From CBDFKJ01 sp965248805 (GTDB taxonomy: Bacteria; Pseudomonadota; Alphaproteobacteria; UBA6615): a DNA stretch of 64,000 nt. A model generated the notes under the pieces. That model was not told the origin of the DNA and searched no databases. It worked only from the letters and a program-made list of their open reading frames with translations. Within the stretch, counting starts at the first letter, position 1. Every line of letters begins with the position of its first letter. Location of the stretch: positions 124,001-188,000 of the forward strand of contig CBDFKJ010000005.1 of the NCBI GenBank assembly GCA_965248805.1. Reading direction: 5' to 3'. Made by a program: the position numbers and the translations under genes. This document shows, piece after piece, positions 37,855 through 46,927 of the stretch.

Positions 37855-39232
37855 TCATAGGGCGCCTCCGGCGCTGTGCCGCGCCGGCCTCCGCCATAGC
37901 GTCGCTGCCGGCCGTGCCGGCATGGCGCGCGGCCGGTAGGTCGCGGCGTGGTCGAAAATGACGGTCTCGCCGGCGGCGGGTTGCGTGCCCTGCGCGGCGG
38001 CGGCGCAGGCGAGCGCGCCGGCCCAGAAGCGGTCGGCATGACCATCGCCGCTGTCGTCGGCGATCAGGCGGGGGGCGCCGGTGGCGCCGACCGTCTTCTG
38101 CACCGAGTGCAGATCGGCGCGGAGCGCCCGATCGCCGATCGGGATGCGGATGGTGCGGTCCTCGAAACGTTCCCTGAGCGCCGTCGCCAGATCGAGCTTG
38201 CGCGCGGAAGTGAACAGCACGCCCTCGGCCCGGCTCGCACCGTAGCGACGCTTCGCATCCTCGACCGGCTTCTCGCCCATGCCGGTCTGGTCCATGGCGA
38301 TCCTGACCAGCTTGTAACGGGCCACCAGCTCGTCGAGCGCCGCGTCCTGAGCGGCGAAGGTGGCGCCCCTGAGCGTCTTGATCTCGCGGGTCCAGGCGAT
38401 GTCGCCCACCAGCTCCAGCACCCAGGCGACCCAGAGGTCGTTGCGCCGGGCGATGTCGTTGCCGATGAACACCGGGCCGCCGGTGTAACCCAGCGGATCG
38501 CCGGCGCCGCCATGCTCGCAACCGTCGATCAGCTCGTAGGTGAGCCAGGCGCTCGCCTCGTCGAGCCATTCGAGCTCGTACTCCTGGCGCCATAGCTCGT
38601 CGTCGGCGAGGCCCTCGCGCAGCTCGTCGACATCGGTGGGATAGCCCTCGGCGACGGCGCGATGGATGTCGACCACGTGGCGCGACCAGCGGGAGCCGTC
38701 GGCCGTCATCAGCTCGTAGAACTTGCCCCGCCGGCCCTTCGGCGTCGAGGTCACGCGGATTTTCCAGCCGCGCGCGATCGAGGGGTAGAGCGCGCCCCAG
38801 ATCTCGCGCGAGTCACGGTGGATCGCGAACTCGTCGAGATAGACGTTGCGGGAATAGCCGCGCGCGGTGTCGGGATTGGCGGGCAGCGCGGTGACGATGT
38901 TGCCGCCGCCGGCGTCCCATTCGTGGGCGCGGAAGACCTGGTCGGCGAGGCGGACATCGTATTCGGAAGCCTCGAGCGCGAGCCCGTAGGAGCGGGCGTG
39001 GGTCTGGATGCCGGCGCGCATCGCCTCGCGCGCCTGGCGGTCGCCGCGCGAAAGCACGAGCCACGGTGACGCGCCGCCCTCTAAGCTTCGCCGAATACAT
39101 GTCGTCGACGATCTCGAGGGTGGTGGTGAAGGTCTTGCCGATCTGACGCGACCACATGCCGATCTTGAAGCGTCGCTCGTCGGCCATCCACTGCCGCTGA
39201 TAGCCGTAGAGCGGCATCGCGGGCGCGTTCAT
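37855..39232 (-). pseudogene. Phage terminase large subunit (Mu gp28-like), frameshifted
   Basis: The N-terminus from ATG 39232 has the ATPase opening YGYQRQWMADERRFKIGMWS and the Walker-like SRQIGKTFTTT. At about 39071-39080 one extra base shifts the frame. The remainder (PWLVLSRGDRQAREAMRAG, NVYLDEFAIHRDSREIW with the Walker B-like YLDEF, VTSTPKGRRGKFYE) runs open to 37855 and includes nuclease-domain aspartates (FIGNDIARRNDLW). It packages DNA into proheads. The start overlaps the stop of the DUF3486 gene by four bases (ATGA), a normal phage arrangement. Confidence 0.82.
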
Positions 39233-39792
39233 GGCGATGCCTCGACGATCCCGTAGACCTGTTCCCGGATGGCGCGCAACGCCTCCGCCGGCAGCCTGTG
39301 GCCGACCTTCTCGGATTCCGCCTCGGCCGCGCTGACCGCCGCCTCGGCGGCCGTCTCGGCCGTTTCCCTGCGGATCGCCAGCACGTGGTCGAGCGATATC
39401 TTGCCGGCCCGCTCCAGGGCCTGCATCGCCCGTGACAGGCGACTGATATCGAGCGTATCGACGGCGCCGTCGCCGGCCTCGCGCAGCCGCGCCGTGGTCG
39501 TGAACGCCACCGTCTTGAGCAGCTCGGCGACGAGGCGACCGACGTCGCCGTGCGGATCTTCTTTGTACCGTTGAAGCCAGACGCCGGCGATCTCCTGGGC
39601 CTCGCGGTATTCCCGCATCGCGTCCTCGGCGCTCTTGCGGTAGCGGCCCACAGCGGAGCGCGAGACCTGCATGTCGAGCGTCTTCAGGTGCGCGACGATC
39701 TCGTCGATCATGGCGCCGTCGCGGATCAGCCGGTTGATCTGATCGCGGATTTCAGGGGGTAGCCGCGAGATGCTGGAACGCCGGCCCGCCAT
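39229..39792 (-). CDS. DUF3486-family phage protein (Mu gp27-like, probable small terminase)
   Basis: A 187-residue protein starting MAGRRSSISRLPPEIRDQIN, with RDGAMIDEIVAHLKTL and SRSAVGRYRKSAED as a helix-turn-helix. This is the standard opening of DUF3486 proteins encoded just before the gp28-type terminase in Mu-like phages. The rest is helical and Ala/Glu-rich. The frame is intact and overlaps the terminase start. It probably recognises phage DNA for packaging. Confidence 0.85.
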   Translation of the reverse strand: MAGRRSSISRLPPEIRDQINRLIRDGAMIDEIVAHLKTLDMQVSRSAVGRYRKSAEDAMREYREAQEIAGVWLQRYKEDPHGDVGRLVAELLKTVAFTTTARLREAGDGAVDTLDISRLSRAMQALERAGKISLDHVLAIRRETAETAAEAAVSAAEAESEKVGHRLPAEALRAIREQVYGIVEASP

Positions 39793-40024
39793 TATCAATC
39801 CGGGGCCGGCCGCTTGACGCCCGGCACGACTGCCGCGCCGGCGGCAACCTCCGCGCCGCGCTCGCCGAGCTCGGCGATCATTCACGCCACCGATCTCGTT
39901 CAGGCTTACCAGACCCTGCTCGGCGAGCCACGACAGCTCCGTCCTCACCCGGTCGCGCGAGACCACGTGGCCCCACTCGGCGAGCGCCATCTTCAACAGC
40001 GATTCATTGGCCTTGTAGCCGCTA

Positions 40025-41158
40025 GTGGATTGATCGGAACGAAAGAGTCCGAATTGGGATTCCGTATTTTGCTGTGTTATGCGAATCTGGCGCATGCGCA
40101 GTGGAATCTCCTTCACCCTATCCGCCGGCGACCGTCAGCGATTGCGCGCGGTCGTCGCGGATCCCAAGAGCCCGCAGAAACACGTCTGGCGGGCACATAT
40201 TGTCCTTCTCAGCGGCGAGGGTCTGGGCACCTCGGCGATCATGACCGAGACCGGCAAGTCCAAGACCTGCGTGTGGCGCTGGCAAGAGCGGTTCATGCAC
40301 GAGGGTGTCGGCGGCCTGCTTCGCGACAAGTCCCGTCCGCCCGGCAAGGCGCCGGTCCCGCTCGATCGTGTCGCCGAGATCGTGCGCCTGACGCAGCAAC
40401 CGCCGCCGTTTGAGGCGACCCACTGGACGTTGCGCGCGATGGCCAGGGCGGCCGGTATTGCCGCCTCGACGGTGCAGGCGATCTGGAAGGCTCACGGTCT
40501 CAGTCCGCACCGCTGGCGCAACTTCAAGCTGTCGACCGACCCTGCCTTCGCCGAGAAACTCACCGATATCGTCGGCCTGTATGTCGACCCGCCGGCCCAT
40601 GCGGTGGTGTTGTCGATCGATGAGAAGTCACAGATCCAGGCGCTCGACCGCCGGTCTGCCGATGAAGAAGGGACGCGCCGGCACCATGACTACAAACGGC
40701 ACGGCACGACCACGCTGTTTGCGGCGCTCAACGTTCTGGACGGAACGGTGATCGGCCAGAACATGCAGCGCCACCGCCATCAGGAGTTCATCCGCTTCCT
40801 CAACCGCATCGAGCGCACGGTGCCGGCGGACAAGGCCATCCACGCGATCGTCGACAACTACGCGGCGCACAACAAGGACAAGGTCCGCGCCTGGCTCGCC
40901 CGCCATCCGCGCTGGACTTTCCACTTCACACCGACCTCCTGCTCGTGGCTCAATGCCGTCGAGGGCTTCTTCGCAAAACTCACCCGGCGGCGGCTCAAGC
41001 ACGGCGTCTTCCATTCCGTCGTCGATCTCCAGGCCGCAATCAACCGCTTCGTCCGCGAATACAATGCGGCCAACCCACAGCCATTCATATCGAAAGCCGA
41101 CCCCGACGACATCATCGCAGCCCGAAACCGAGGGTTCCAAACGTTGGAATCAATCCAC
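40025..41158 (+). mobile_element. IS630-family insertion sequence, copy C (complete)
   Basis: 1134 bp, same ends as copy A, with TA at 40023-40024 and 41159-41160. Differs from copy A at only a handful of positions. It is inserted in a prophage gene in the opposite orientation. Confidence 0.93.
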
Positions 41159-41161
41159 TAG
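40079..41161 (+). CDS. IS630-family transposase
   Basis: A 360-residue intact transposase, nearly identical to the one at 1120-2202 (for example Met for Ile at residue 6, Met for Ile in RAMARAAG, Ser for Trp near the end). The catalytic Asp, Asp and Glu motifs are the same. Two intact copies mean the family is probably still able to transpose in this genome. Confidence 0.93.
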   Translation: MRIWRMRSGISFTLSAGDRQRLRAVVADPKSPQKHVWRAHIVLLSGEGLGTSAIMTETGKSKTCVWRWQERFMHEGVGGLLRDKSRPPGKAPVPLDRVAEIVRLTQQPPPFEATHWTLRAMARAAGIAASTVQAIWKAHGLSPHRWRNFKLSTDPAFAEKLTDIVGLYVDPPAHAVVLSIDEKSQIQALDRRSADEEGTRRHHDYKRHGTTTLFAALNVLDGTVIGQNMQRHRHQEFIRFLNRIERTVPADKAIHAIVDNYAAHNKDKVRAWLARHPRWTFHFTPTSCSWLNAVEGFFAKLTRRRLKHGVFHSVVDLQAAINRFVREYNAANPQPFISKADPDDIIAARNRGFQTLESIH

Positions 41162-41397
41162 GGCCCAATAAGAGTCTCCACCAAGACCCCTCATGGTCCA
41201 TCATGCGGGTTGTGTGAACCGGACGGGCCGCGTTCAGATACAGAAGTTCCGAAACCGCGCAGAAACCGTAGCGCCGTCCGGCGAATGCGACGCCGACAAT
41301 GGCCTCCAGCGGGAACCGTGTGTCGCGGCTAGGCCACGCAACCGGATTTTTGGCCGGTGAGCGGATACTACGACGTCCGGCTTTCATTGTTGTTAAC

Positions 41398-43242
41398 TTA
41401 TTCAGGCAAAAAGTCCGCCAGATCAGTTCTCTCCAGGTTCTTCGGCACCGCACGTTCGAACTTGTCGCGCGCGCTCGGCGGCATCGTCGCGTCGATGAAC
41501 CATTTGGTGGCACAGCGATAGCCGTCCTGTGCGCCGGGCTCGTGGATGGCGCTGGCGCCGATCACCTGCAGATCGATTTGCGCGTGCACGCGGCTGGCGA
41601 TGGCCCAGGCGATGTCGCGCGGATCATCGACGTCGATGTCCTCGTCGACGGCGATCGCCAATATGGGGTTGAGGTCGGGCGCGGACAGAGCGGCCATGAG
41701 CGCCGTTTTCGACTGCCCCTCCATGCGCGGCCGGATCTTGATGGCAACGATCCGGTTCTCGGTGTGGGGATAGCAGCGCACCGCCACGACGTCGATGCCT
41801 CCTTCCACGTCGGCGAGATGGCCGGCGATCGCGCTCTCAATCGCGGTCGCCTGCGTCGCGAAATTGTTCAGCGCCGCGTCGCGCTCCGCCGGGGCGGCTA
41901 ACGGATAGGGTCGCCGGCTCGTGCCCGGTGGCGCCGTGGCGTCGATCAGCACCTTGGTGCCGATGCGATACATGGCGCTCATGCCGTCGGCGATCGGCGA
42001 TGCGTTGTCGAGCGCGAACACCCGCGTGCGGTCGATCTTCTGAATGTCGCACCCGGCGTCGACCCGGTTCGCGACCGCCCATAACACTTGGTCCAAGTCG
42101 CTGACGTCGATGTCCTCGTCGACGGCGATCGCGAACTTCGGGTGCAAGTAGGGGCTCGACAGGGCCGCGAGCAGAGCCGACATGGACTGGCCGGCGAATT
42201 TGGGGCGCAGCTTCACGACCACCAGCATTGGCGTCATGCCCGCCACGCAGCGCACGTCGATCAGATCGACGCCGCCGGCGGCGTTACGCAAATGGTCCCA
42301 CAGCCGCATCTCGATGGTGGTGCAGATGATCGAATGGGCATCGCTGGGCGGCAGGCCGCATTGCATCGCATAGAAGATCGGATCGCGGCGATGGGTCACT
42401 GCCTTCACCCGGAACAGAGGTGTCGCTCCCTCCTGGGCATAGGTGCCAGTCACCTCACCGAACGGACCCTCCTCGGTGCGCTCGCCCGGCAGCAGTTCGC
42501 CCTCAAGCACCAACTCGGCGTCGGCCGGGACTTCCATGTCGATGGTCTCGCATTTGACCAGGCGCACGGCCTCGCCCAGCAGGCCGCCAGCGATCGAAAA
42601 CTCGTCCTGGCCGTACGCCGCGACGAAAGCGGCGGCGAACACGATCGTTGGATGCGCGCCGATCACCATCGCCGCCTCCATCGGCCGGTCCAGCTCGGCG
42701 TACATCTGATAGATCTTCAGCGCCTGGCGCGGGCAGATCAGGTAGCCGGTCGTGTTCGGTCCCAGAAGCTGCGCGCGGTGGAACGAGACGTTACGGATGC
42801 CGGTGTGTGGGTCCTTGATGACGCACATGCCCGAGGCGATGTAGCGGCCCGGGTCGCGCACCGAAGTCCACATCGCCGGCAAGCGGGTGAGATCGACTTC
42901 CTTGCCGATGGCGATGGACTCTTTGACCGGGGCGCCGGCGGCGTCCATTTCCACTGGGTCGATGGTCTGGGCGATGCGCCGATTGAGCGTGGGCACGACC
43001 TCTTCCGCGTCGACCCCGAGCGCGACGGCCCACTTGGCACGGTCGGCGACGATCTGGCTGGCGACGCGCCAGCCGGGGTGTCCTTTTACGCGCTCGAACA
43101 AACACGCCTTGCCGCGCTCGGCGAATGTCTTCCAGCTAACGGCCGAGAGGTTCTCGTCGGGATCAACCTCGGCGTTGAAGCGGGTCAATTCACCATGCTG
43201 CTCTAGCGAGAGAAGGTGCCGGCGGATCGATTGGTCAACCAT
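41398..43242 (-). CDS. UbiD-family decarboxylase with duplicated C-terminal unit
   Basis: A 614-residue UbiD-type enzyme, the prenylated-FMN-dependent reversible decarboxylase family. The prFMN/catalytic region is visible (TTGYLICPRQ, EEGPFGEVTGTYAQ, FYAMQCGLPPSDAH). The C-terminal domain is present twice: residues about 323-445 and about 482-603 share a V-x-L/I-R-P-x-x-x-G-Q-S segment, then AIAVDEDIDV, then WAxAxRV, then a terminal IDAT-x-PP. Ordinary UbiD proteins are about 500 residues, and the extra length equals one unit. The substrate is probably an aromatic or unsaturated carboxylic acid. It overlaps the preceding gene (TGATG) and is divergent from ubiX, which makes its cofactor. Confidence 0.88.
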   Translation of the reverse strand: MVDQSIRRHLLSLEQHGELTRFNAEVDPDENLSAVSWKTFAERGKACLFERVKGHPGWRVASQIVADRAKWAVALGVDAEEVVPTLNRRIAQTIDPVEMDAAGAPVKESIAIGKEVDLTRLPAMWTSVRDPGRYIASGMCVIKDPHTGIRNVSFHRAQLLGPNTTGYLICPRQALKIYQMYAELDRPMEAAMVIGAHPTIVFAAAFVAAYGQDEFSIAGGLLGEAVRLVKCETIDMEVPADAELVLEGELLPGERTEEGPFGEVTGTYAQEGATPLFRVKAVTHRRDPIFYAMQCGLPPSDAHSIICTTIEMRLWDHLRNAAGGVDLIDVRCVAGMTPMLVVVKLRPKFAGQSMSALLAALSSPYLHPKFAIAVDEDIDVSDLDQVLWAVANRVDAGCDIQKIDRTRVFALDNASPIADGMSAMYRIGTKVLIDATAPPGTSRRPYPLAAPAERDAALNNFATQATAIESAIAGHLADVEGGIDVVAVRCYPHTENRIVAIKIRPRMEGQSKTALMAALSAPDLNPILAIAVDEDIDVDDPRDIAWAIASRVHAQIDLQVIGASAIHEPGAQDGYRCATKWFIDATMPPSARDKFERAVPKNLERTDLADFLPE

Positions 43243-43979
43243 CAGACGTATTCGGTGGTCCGGAGCGTGAGCAAACTATCGATGCCATGCCTTCGCGCGA
43301 GCTTGGCGCGCCGCCGCGACAACTGCATCGCCGGGCGATCCGGCTCACCCCGGCACCCAATGCACATGCGAACGGAGGTGAACGGCGCCATGTGGCAGTG
43401 CAGAGCCTCACGAAGCTGCCTACGCTCGTCGGACGATTGCGGTTGAAGTACAACTTCCGCGGCGGCGAATCGCCGCATTTTTTCTTCGTCCAGCCCAGAG
43501 AAATGCGCGATCGTCGCCATTGTCAAATCGTGGTAGCGCCGCCGTCGGCGATGGAATGCGCCCACGCAGCATGACGGGTAGCCAAGCCGCGCCGCCTCTG
43601 TTGCCTCGTCGATCACATCCAGGCCGCCCATCGCATGGTTCACCAACTCGGGCCGGCCGACATACAGGACCTCGATGCCGCGTCGTGCGTCGACGAGAGG
43701 GCCGGCGTACCAGTCCGGCAGGTCGGCGATCTCGCTTCCGACCACCCACATCGGGCCGGGTCCGAACGACACATCGAGGACATGCAACAGCGGCTCGACG
43801 TCGCCGAACCACGGTGGTGGGGCGCTCCCACAACCGAACATGGCAAGGGGCTTGCCGTCGGCGAGTACCGCCAACAGATCGAGCGCGTCCAAGGCCGCGT
43901 CATGCCGTGCGGCGGGTGGCGCGCGCGCGATCGCGTCGGCGATTGACGCGGCGAGAGTGGAGATAGCGTTTTCTTGCAT
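43242..43979 (-). CDS. Cys-rich protein resembling DUF483
   Basis: A 245-residue soluble protein of unknown function. A conserved-looking central motif RLGYPSCCVGAFHRRRRRYHD and a later PFTSVRMCIGC look like the paired Cys signatures of DUF483 proteins (GYPxCC and PFxxCxxC). These could bind a metal or Fe-S cluster. The N-terminal 120 residues are not recognised (AMFGCGSAPPPWFGDVEP). Its stop overlaps the ubiD start, so translation of the two is likely coupled. The ATG at 43979 is used; 21 upstream in-frame codons are probably not coding. Confidence 0.65.
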   Translation of the reverse strand: MQENAISTLAASIADAIARAPPAARHDAALDALDLLAVLADGKPLAMFGCGSAPPPWFGDVEPLLHVLDVSFGPGPMWVVGSEIADLPDWYAGPLVDARRGIEVLYVGRPELVNHAMGGLDVIDEATEAARLGYPSCCVGAFHRRRRRYHDLTMATIAHFSGLDEEKMRRFAAAEVVLQPQSSDERRQLREALHCHMAPFTSVRMCIGCRGEPDRPAMQLSRRRAKLARRHGIDSLLTLRTTEYV

Positions 43980-44098
43980 GAATTTCCGGTCATGACGGCG
44001 CGATTGCCCGCGTTGCGTGAACCCGCGGTTGCGCTTTGTCAACGTTCCCCCGCTTCACTACGTTTGGCGCGAACGAGGTCGGAATTGCGGCGCGTGCG

Positions 44099-44692
44099 AT
44101 GGCGGTATCGAAACTGATTGTAGCAATCTCCGGCGCGACCGGGGCTATCCTGGGCATCCGTGCGCTCGAGGCGCTCAGGGCCGCCCGCGTCGAGACACAT
44201 GTGGTCGTCAGCAAGTGGGCGCAGCAAACGGTCGCGCACGAGACCGGCCGTGCGCTCGACGATGCGCGCGCGCTGGCCAGTGTCTGGTATGCGCCCGGCG
44301 ACATGGGGGCGGCGATCTCGTCAGGGTCGTACCGCACCGATGGCATGTTGGTGATCCCCTGCTCGGCGAGCAGTTTGGCCGCGATCGCCACCGGCGCCGG
44401 CACACATCTGGTGCACCGCGCGGCGGACGTGACATTGAAGGAGCGCCGACCGCTGGTGCTCGTTGTGCGCGAGACGCCGCTGAGCGCGGTTCATTTGCAA
44501 AATATGCTGAGCCTTTCTCGGCTCGGAGTAACGATTCTGCCGCCGATGCCCTCCTTTTACAAGCAGCCGGAGTCCGTCGACGACATCGTCAATCACATTG
44601 TCGCGCGTGCTCTCGATCAGTTCGGCATCGACGCGGCGTTCGCGTGCCGCTGGCAGGGCAAGATGAAACGCGCCACACAAGTGGGCGAGTAG
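44099..44692 (+). CDS. ubiX: Flavin prenyltransferase UbiX
   Basis: A 197-residue UbiX. It has an N-terminal flavin-binding LIVAISGATGAILGIRAL, HVVVSKWAQQTVAHE, and VIPCSASSLAAIATGAG. The dimethylallyl-phosphate site follows (LVLVVRETPLSAVHLQNML), then ILPPMPSFYKQPESVDDIV. It attaches a dimethylallyl group to FMN, making prenylated FMN for UbiD. The start at 44099 gives the usual N-terminus. It is divergent from the DUF483-like/ubiD pair (119 bp between starts) and followed at 127 bp by the polyketide synthase gene. Confidence 0.93.
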   Translation: MAVSKLIVAISGATGAILGIRALEALRAARVETHVVVSKWAQQTVAHETGRALDDARALASVWYAPGDMGAAISSGSYRTDGMLVIPCSASSLAAIATGAGTHLVHRAADVTLKERRPLVLVVRETPLSAVHLQNMLSLSRLGVTILPPMPSFYKQPESVDDIVNHIVARALDQFGIDAAFACRWQGKMKRATQVGE

Positions 44693-44819
44693 CCGCTTTC
44701 TATCGGCTGGCTGCACGATCAGCTGGGCGCAAGGAGGCGGAGCATTCCCGCATTCGGCGCCGGGGCCGGAATAGTCACCATGTGCCGCGTGTTACCCTAT
44801 GCGCCAAGGTGATGTCCGC

Positions 44820-45919
44820 ATGGTGAAAACCGAAATCGATGATGAGGCCCGACCGCGCGCGCCGGCATCGCGCTCGGCTGCGGCACCGCGTCTGATTTCG
44901 CTCGCAACCGCGGTCCCCTCATTTCGTCCCGAACAACGCGATATTATGCGCGGCCTTCTTTCGCACTTCGGGCCTGCGGTGATGGATCGCATGGCGTCGG
45001 TGTACGACAACGCCGGCATTGCGCAGCGATACTCGTGTGTGCCGTTGGAGTGGTATACGACATCCGTTTCGTGGCGGGAACGCAATCGGCTGTACGTCGA
45101 GAACGCGGTCACGCTGTTGTCGGACGCGGCGCAGCGGTGCATGGCGCGCGCCGGCGTGCGGGCTGACGCGATCGATACGCTGGTTACGGTTTCAACGACG
45201 GGCATTGCCACGCCCAGCCTGGATGCGCTGCTGATGGAACGACTACCGTTCCGCCGCGAGCTGGAGCGTCTGCCGATATTCGGACTCGGCTGCGCGGGCG
45301 GCGTGCTGGGCTTGTCGCGCGCGGCGGCCATTGCGCGCTCGACGCCGGGCAGCAACGTTTTGGTCCTGATCGTCGAACTGTGCGGCCTGACCTTTCGCAG
45401 CGACGATCACTCGAAGAGCAATGTCGTCGCTTCGGCCCTGTTCGGCGATGGCGCCGCCGCGGCTCTGCTGCGTTGCGACGCGCGCGCGGCCAGTCCGTCA
45501 CTGGTGGCGTGGGGCGAGCACACGTGGCCGCATTCGCTGGACATCATGGGCTGGCGTATCGAAGACGACGGTTTCGGCGTGCTGTTCTCACGCGACATTC
45601 CGATGCTCGTGCGCGAAATTTTCCGCAAGCTCTCGATGCTTTTCTTGAGCGCCAAGGGCTCGCGCAAACCGACTTGGACGGCTTCATCTGCGACCCCGGC
45701 GGCGCCAAGGTCGTGGACGCCCTCGAAGCCGTGTTCGGTCTGCCGCCGGGCGCGTTGATCGACACCCGGGCGGTGTTGGGTGAGTACGGCAACATGTCTG
45801 CGGCCTCGGTGATGTTCGTGGCCGAGCGTGCGCTCGCGCGGGGCGCACCCAGCCGTTACTTGATGACCGCGCTTGGTCCGGGATTCACGGCCGCGTTCCT
45901 CCTGCTATGGATGGACTAG
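44820..45919 (+). pseudogene. Type III polyketide synthase, frameshifted and lacking the catalytic His
   Basis: A chalcone/stilbene-synthase-fold enzyme that would extend an acyl-CoA with malonyl-CoA. The active-site Cys is present (LPIFGLGCAGGVLGLSRA), as is the late Asn (GEYGNMSAASVMFV). The usual HPGG is DPGG (FICDPGGAKVVDAL), so the catalytic His is replaced. At 45615-45622 (AAATTTT) one base is missing, moving the last 100 residues into another frame. Adding one base restores VRE-x-FPQALDAFLERQGL. The start at 44820 is the second ATG; 44799 is possible. The gene overlaps the methyltransferase gene by 13 bases, as in alkylresorcinol or alkylpyrone gene pairs. It is not functional as assembled. 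Confidence 0.82.
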
Positions 45920-46417
45920 CGCCACCCCAATTGATCGTCCTCATCGTCGCCGTGCTGCGCCTTGGCGAGCCTTACCTGTCGCGACGCAACGAGCGGAAAC
46001 TTGCGCGCCGCCGGCGGCGTCGAGTTCGGCGCCGGCCACTACCCGCTCTTCGTTGTTCTGCACACCGCATGGTTGGGCGCGCTGTTCGTCACGGTGCCGC
46101 CGACGGCGGCGATCGACGTGTGGTGGCTCGGTGCGTTCATCGCGGCGCAGGCAGGGCGCATTTGGATCATCGCGAGTCTGGGTCGATTTTGGACCACCCG
46201 AATACTATCGGTCCCAGACGAGCCGCTTGTACGTCGTGGGCCGTACCAATTCATGCGCCATCCGAATTACGTGGTGGTCGCGGCGGAGATCGCCCTGCTG
46301 CCCATGGTATTTGGCGCCTGGCAGACCGCGCTGGTCTTCTCCACGCTCAATGCCGGCCTGTTGGCCCATCGCATTCGTGTCGAAGATGCGGCGCTGGAGT
46401 CGCGGCGTCGCCGCTGA
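45907..46417 (+). pseudogene. Isoprenylcysteine carboxyl methyltransferase-family protein, frameshifted
   Basis: A small membrane methyltransferase. The N-terminus (MDGLAPPQLIVLIVAVLRLG) starts inside the end of the polyketide synthase gene. At 45996-45999 one extra A shifts the frame, after which RAAGGVEFGAGHYPL, SLGRFWTTRI, the ICMT signature VRRGPYQFMRHPNY and a final membrane pair follow, about 170 residues in all. Homologues paired with type III polyketide synthases (the SrsB type in Streptomyces) methylate phenolic lipids, which fits the neighbour. The lesion is in a short A run. Confidence 0.78.
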
Positions 46418-46423
46418 GCATAC

Positions 46424-46906
46424 CTACCGCACTTCTGCGTTAACCATGCTGTTCAATCGCGCGATGAGTTTGCGCCCGACGTCCTCGCCGGTGCCCGTAA
46501 TCTGTTTTTCCAGCACCCGGCGGATGGCGGCGAGATGGAAACGCGCGATGCCGAACTGCTCATCGGTGGAGAGGCTGACCTGGCGCAGGTATTGGCACAG
46601 CGACTGACCGATCTCGGTCACGAGGGGATAGTCGAAACATCCGCCTTGGCCCTTGAGCGTGTGCGCATGCCCGTACAAGGTCTTAAGCGCGGCCTCGCGC
46701 GACTCGGCATTCGTGTGCGCTTCCTGCAAGGCGCTGCACGCGGCGTCGAGATCGGCGATCGCCCACTCACAGAAGCCCTCCGCCAAGCGGGCGATTTCGC
46801 GCTCCATTGCGGCAATTTGCGCGGCGTCTGCGGCGTCGTCCGTCGATTCCACGCCTGTCGAATTGGCGCCGTTCGTCTTTTCGTCTGGGGTCCGCGTTTC
46901 GGTCAT
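46424..46906 (-). CDS. Hpt-domain phosphotransfer protein
   Basis: A 160-residue protein with one histidine phosphotransfer domain: phospho-accepting His in ALKTLYGHAHTLKGQGGCFD, followed by the second helix YPLVTEIGQSLCQYL. The N-terminal 35 residues are polar and probably disordered. It lies 21 bp after the hybrid kinase gene on the same strand and would relay phosphate from it, but that kinase gene is damaged. Confidence 0.85.
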   Translation of the reverse strand: MTETRTPDEKTNGANSTGVESTDDAADAAQIAAMEREIARLAEGFCEWAIADLDAACSALQEAHTNAESREAALKTLYGHAHTLKGQGGCFDYPLVTEIGQSLCQYLRQVSLSTDEQFGIARFHLAAIRRVLEKQITGTGEDVGRKLIARLNSMVNAEVR

Positions 46907-46927
46907 GTCACCGGCTCCGTTTCGTCA

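Larger units (their letters stand above)
34703..41204. mobile_element. Mu-like prophage remnant with nested IS630 copy C
   Basis: A minus-strand block in Mu late-gene order: gp26-like (VpaChn25_0724 family), DUF3486 (Mu gp27 type), terminase (gp28 type), portal, and head morphogenesis (gpF type). It ends at rtcB. Protease, capsid and tail genes, and all early and transposase genes, are missing. At least three of the five genes have lesions. The distal boundary near 41204-41390 is not defined. Confidence 0.75.
39795..41204 (-). pseudogene. VpaChn25_0724-type (Mu gp26-like) phage protein, split by IS630 copy C and frameshifted
   Basis: Reading from ATG 41204, MMDHEGSWWRLLLGPS runs to the IS630 copy. 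After removing the IS and one TA, the frame continues GYKANESLLKMALAEWGHVV and SRDRVRTELSWLAEQGLV, the family core. Near 39880 a single-base shift moves the C-terminus (IAELGERGAEVAAG, then PGVKRPAPD) to another frame ending at 39795, five bases before the DUF3486 start. It is a small Mu-like early-late boundary protein of unknown role. Confidence 0.7.
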
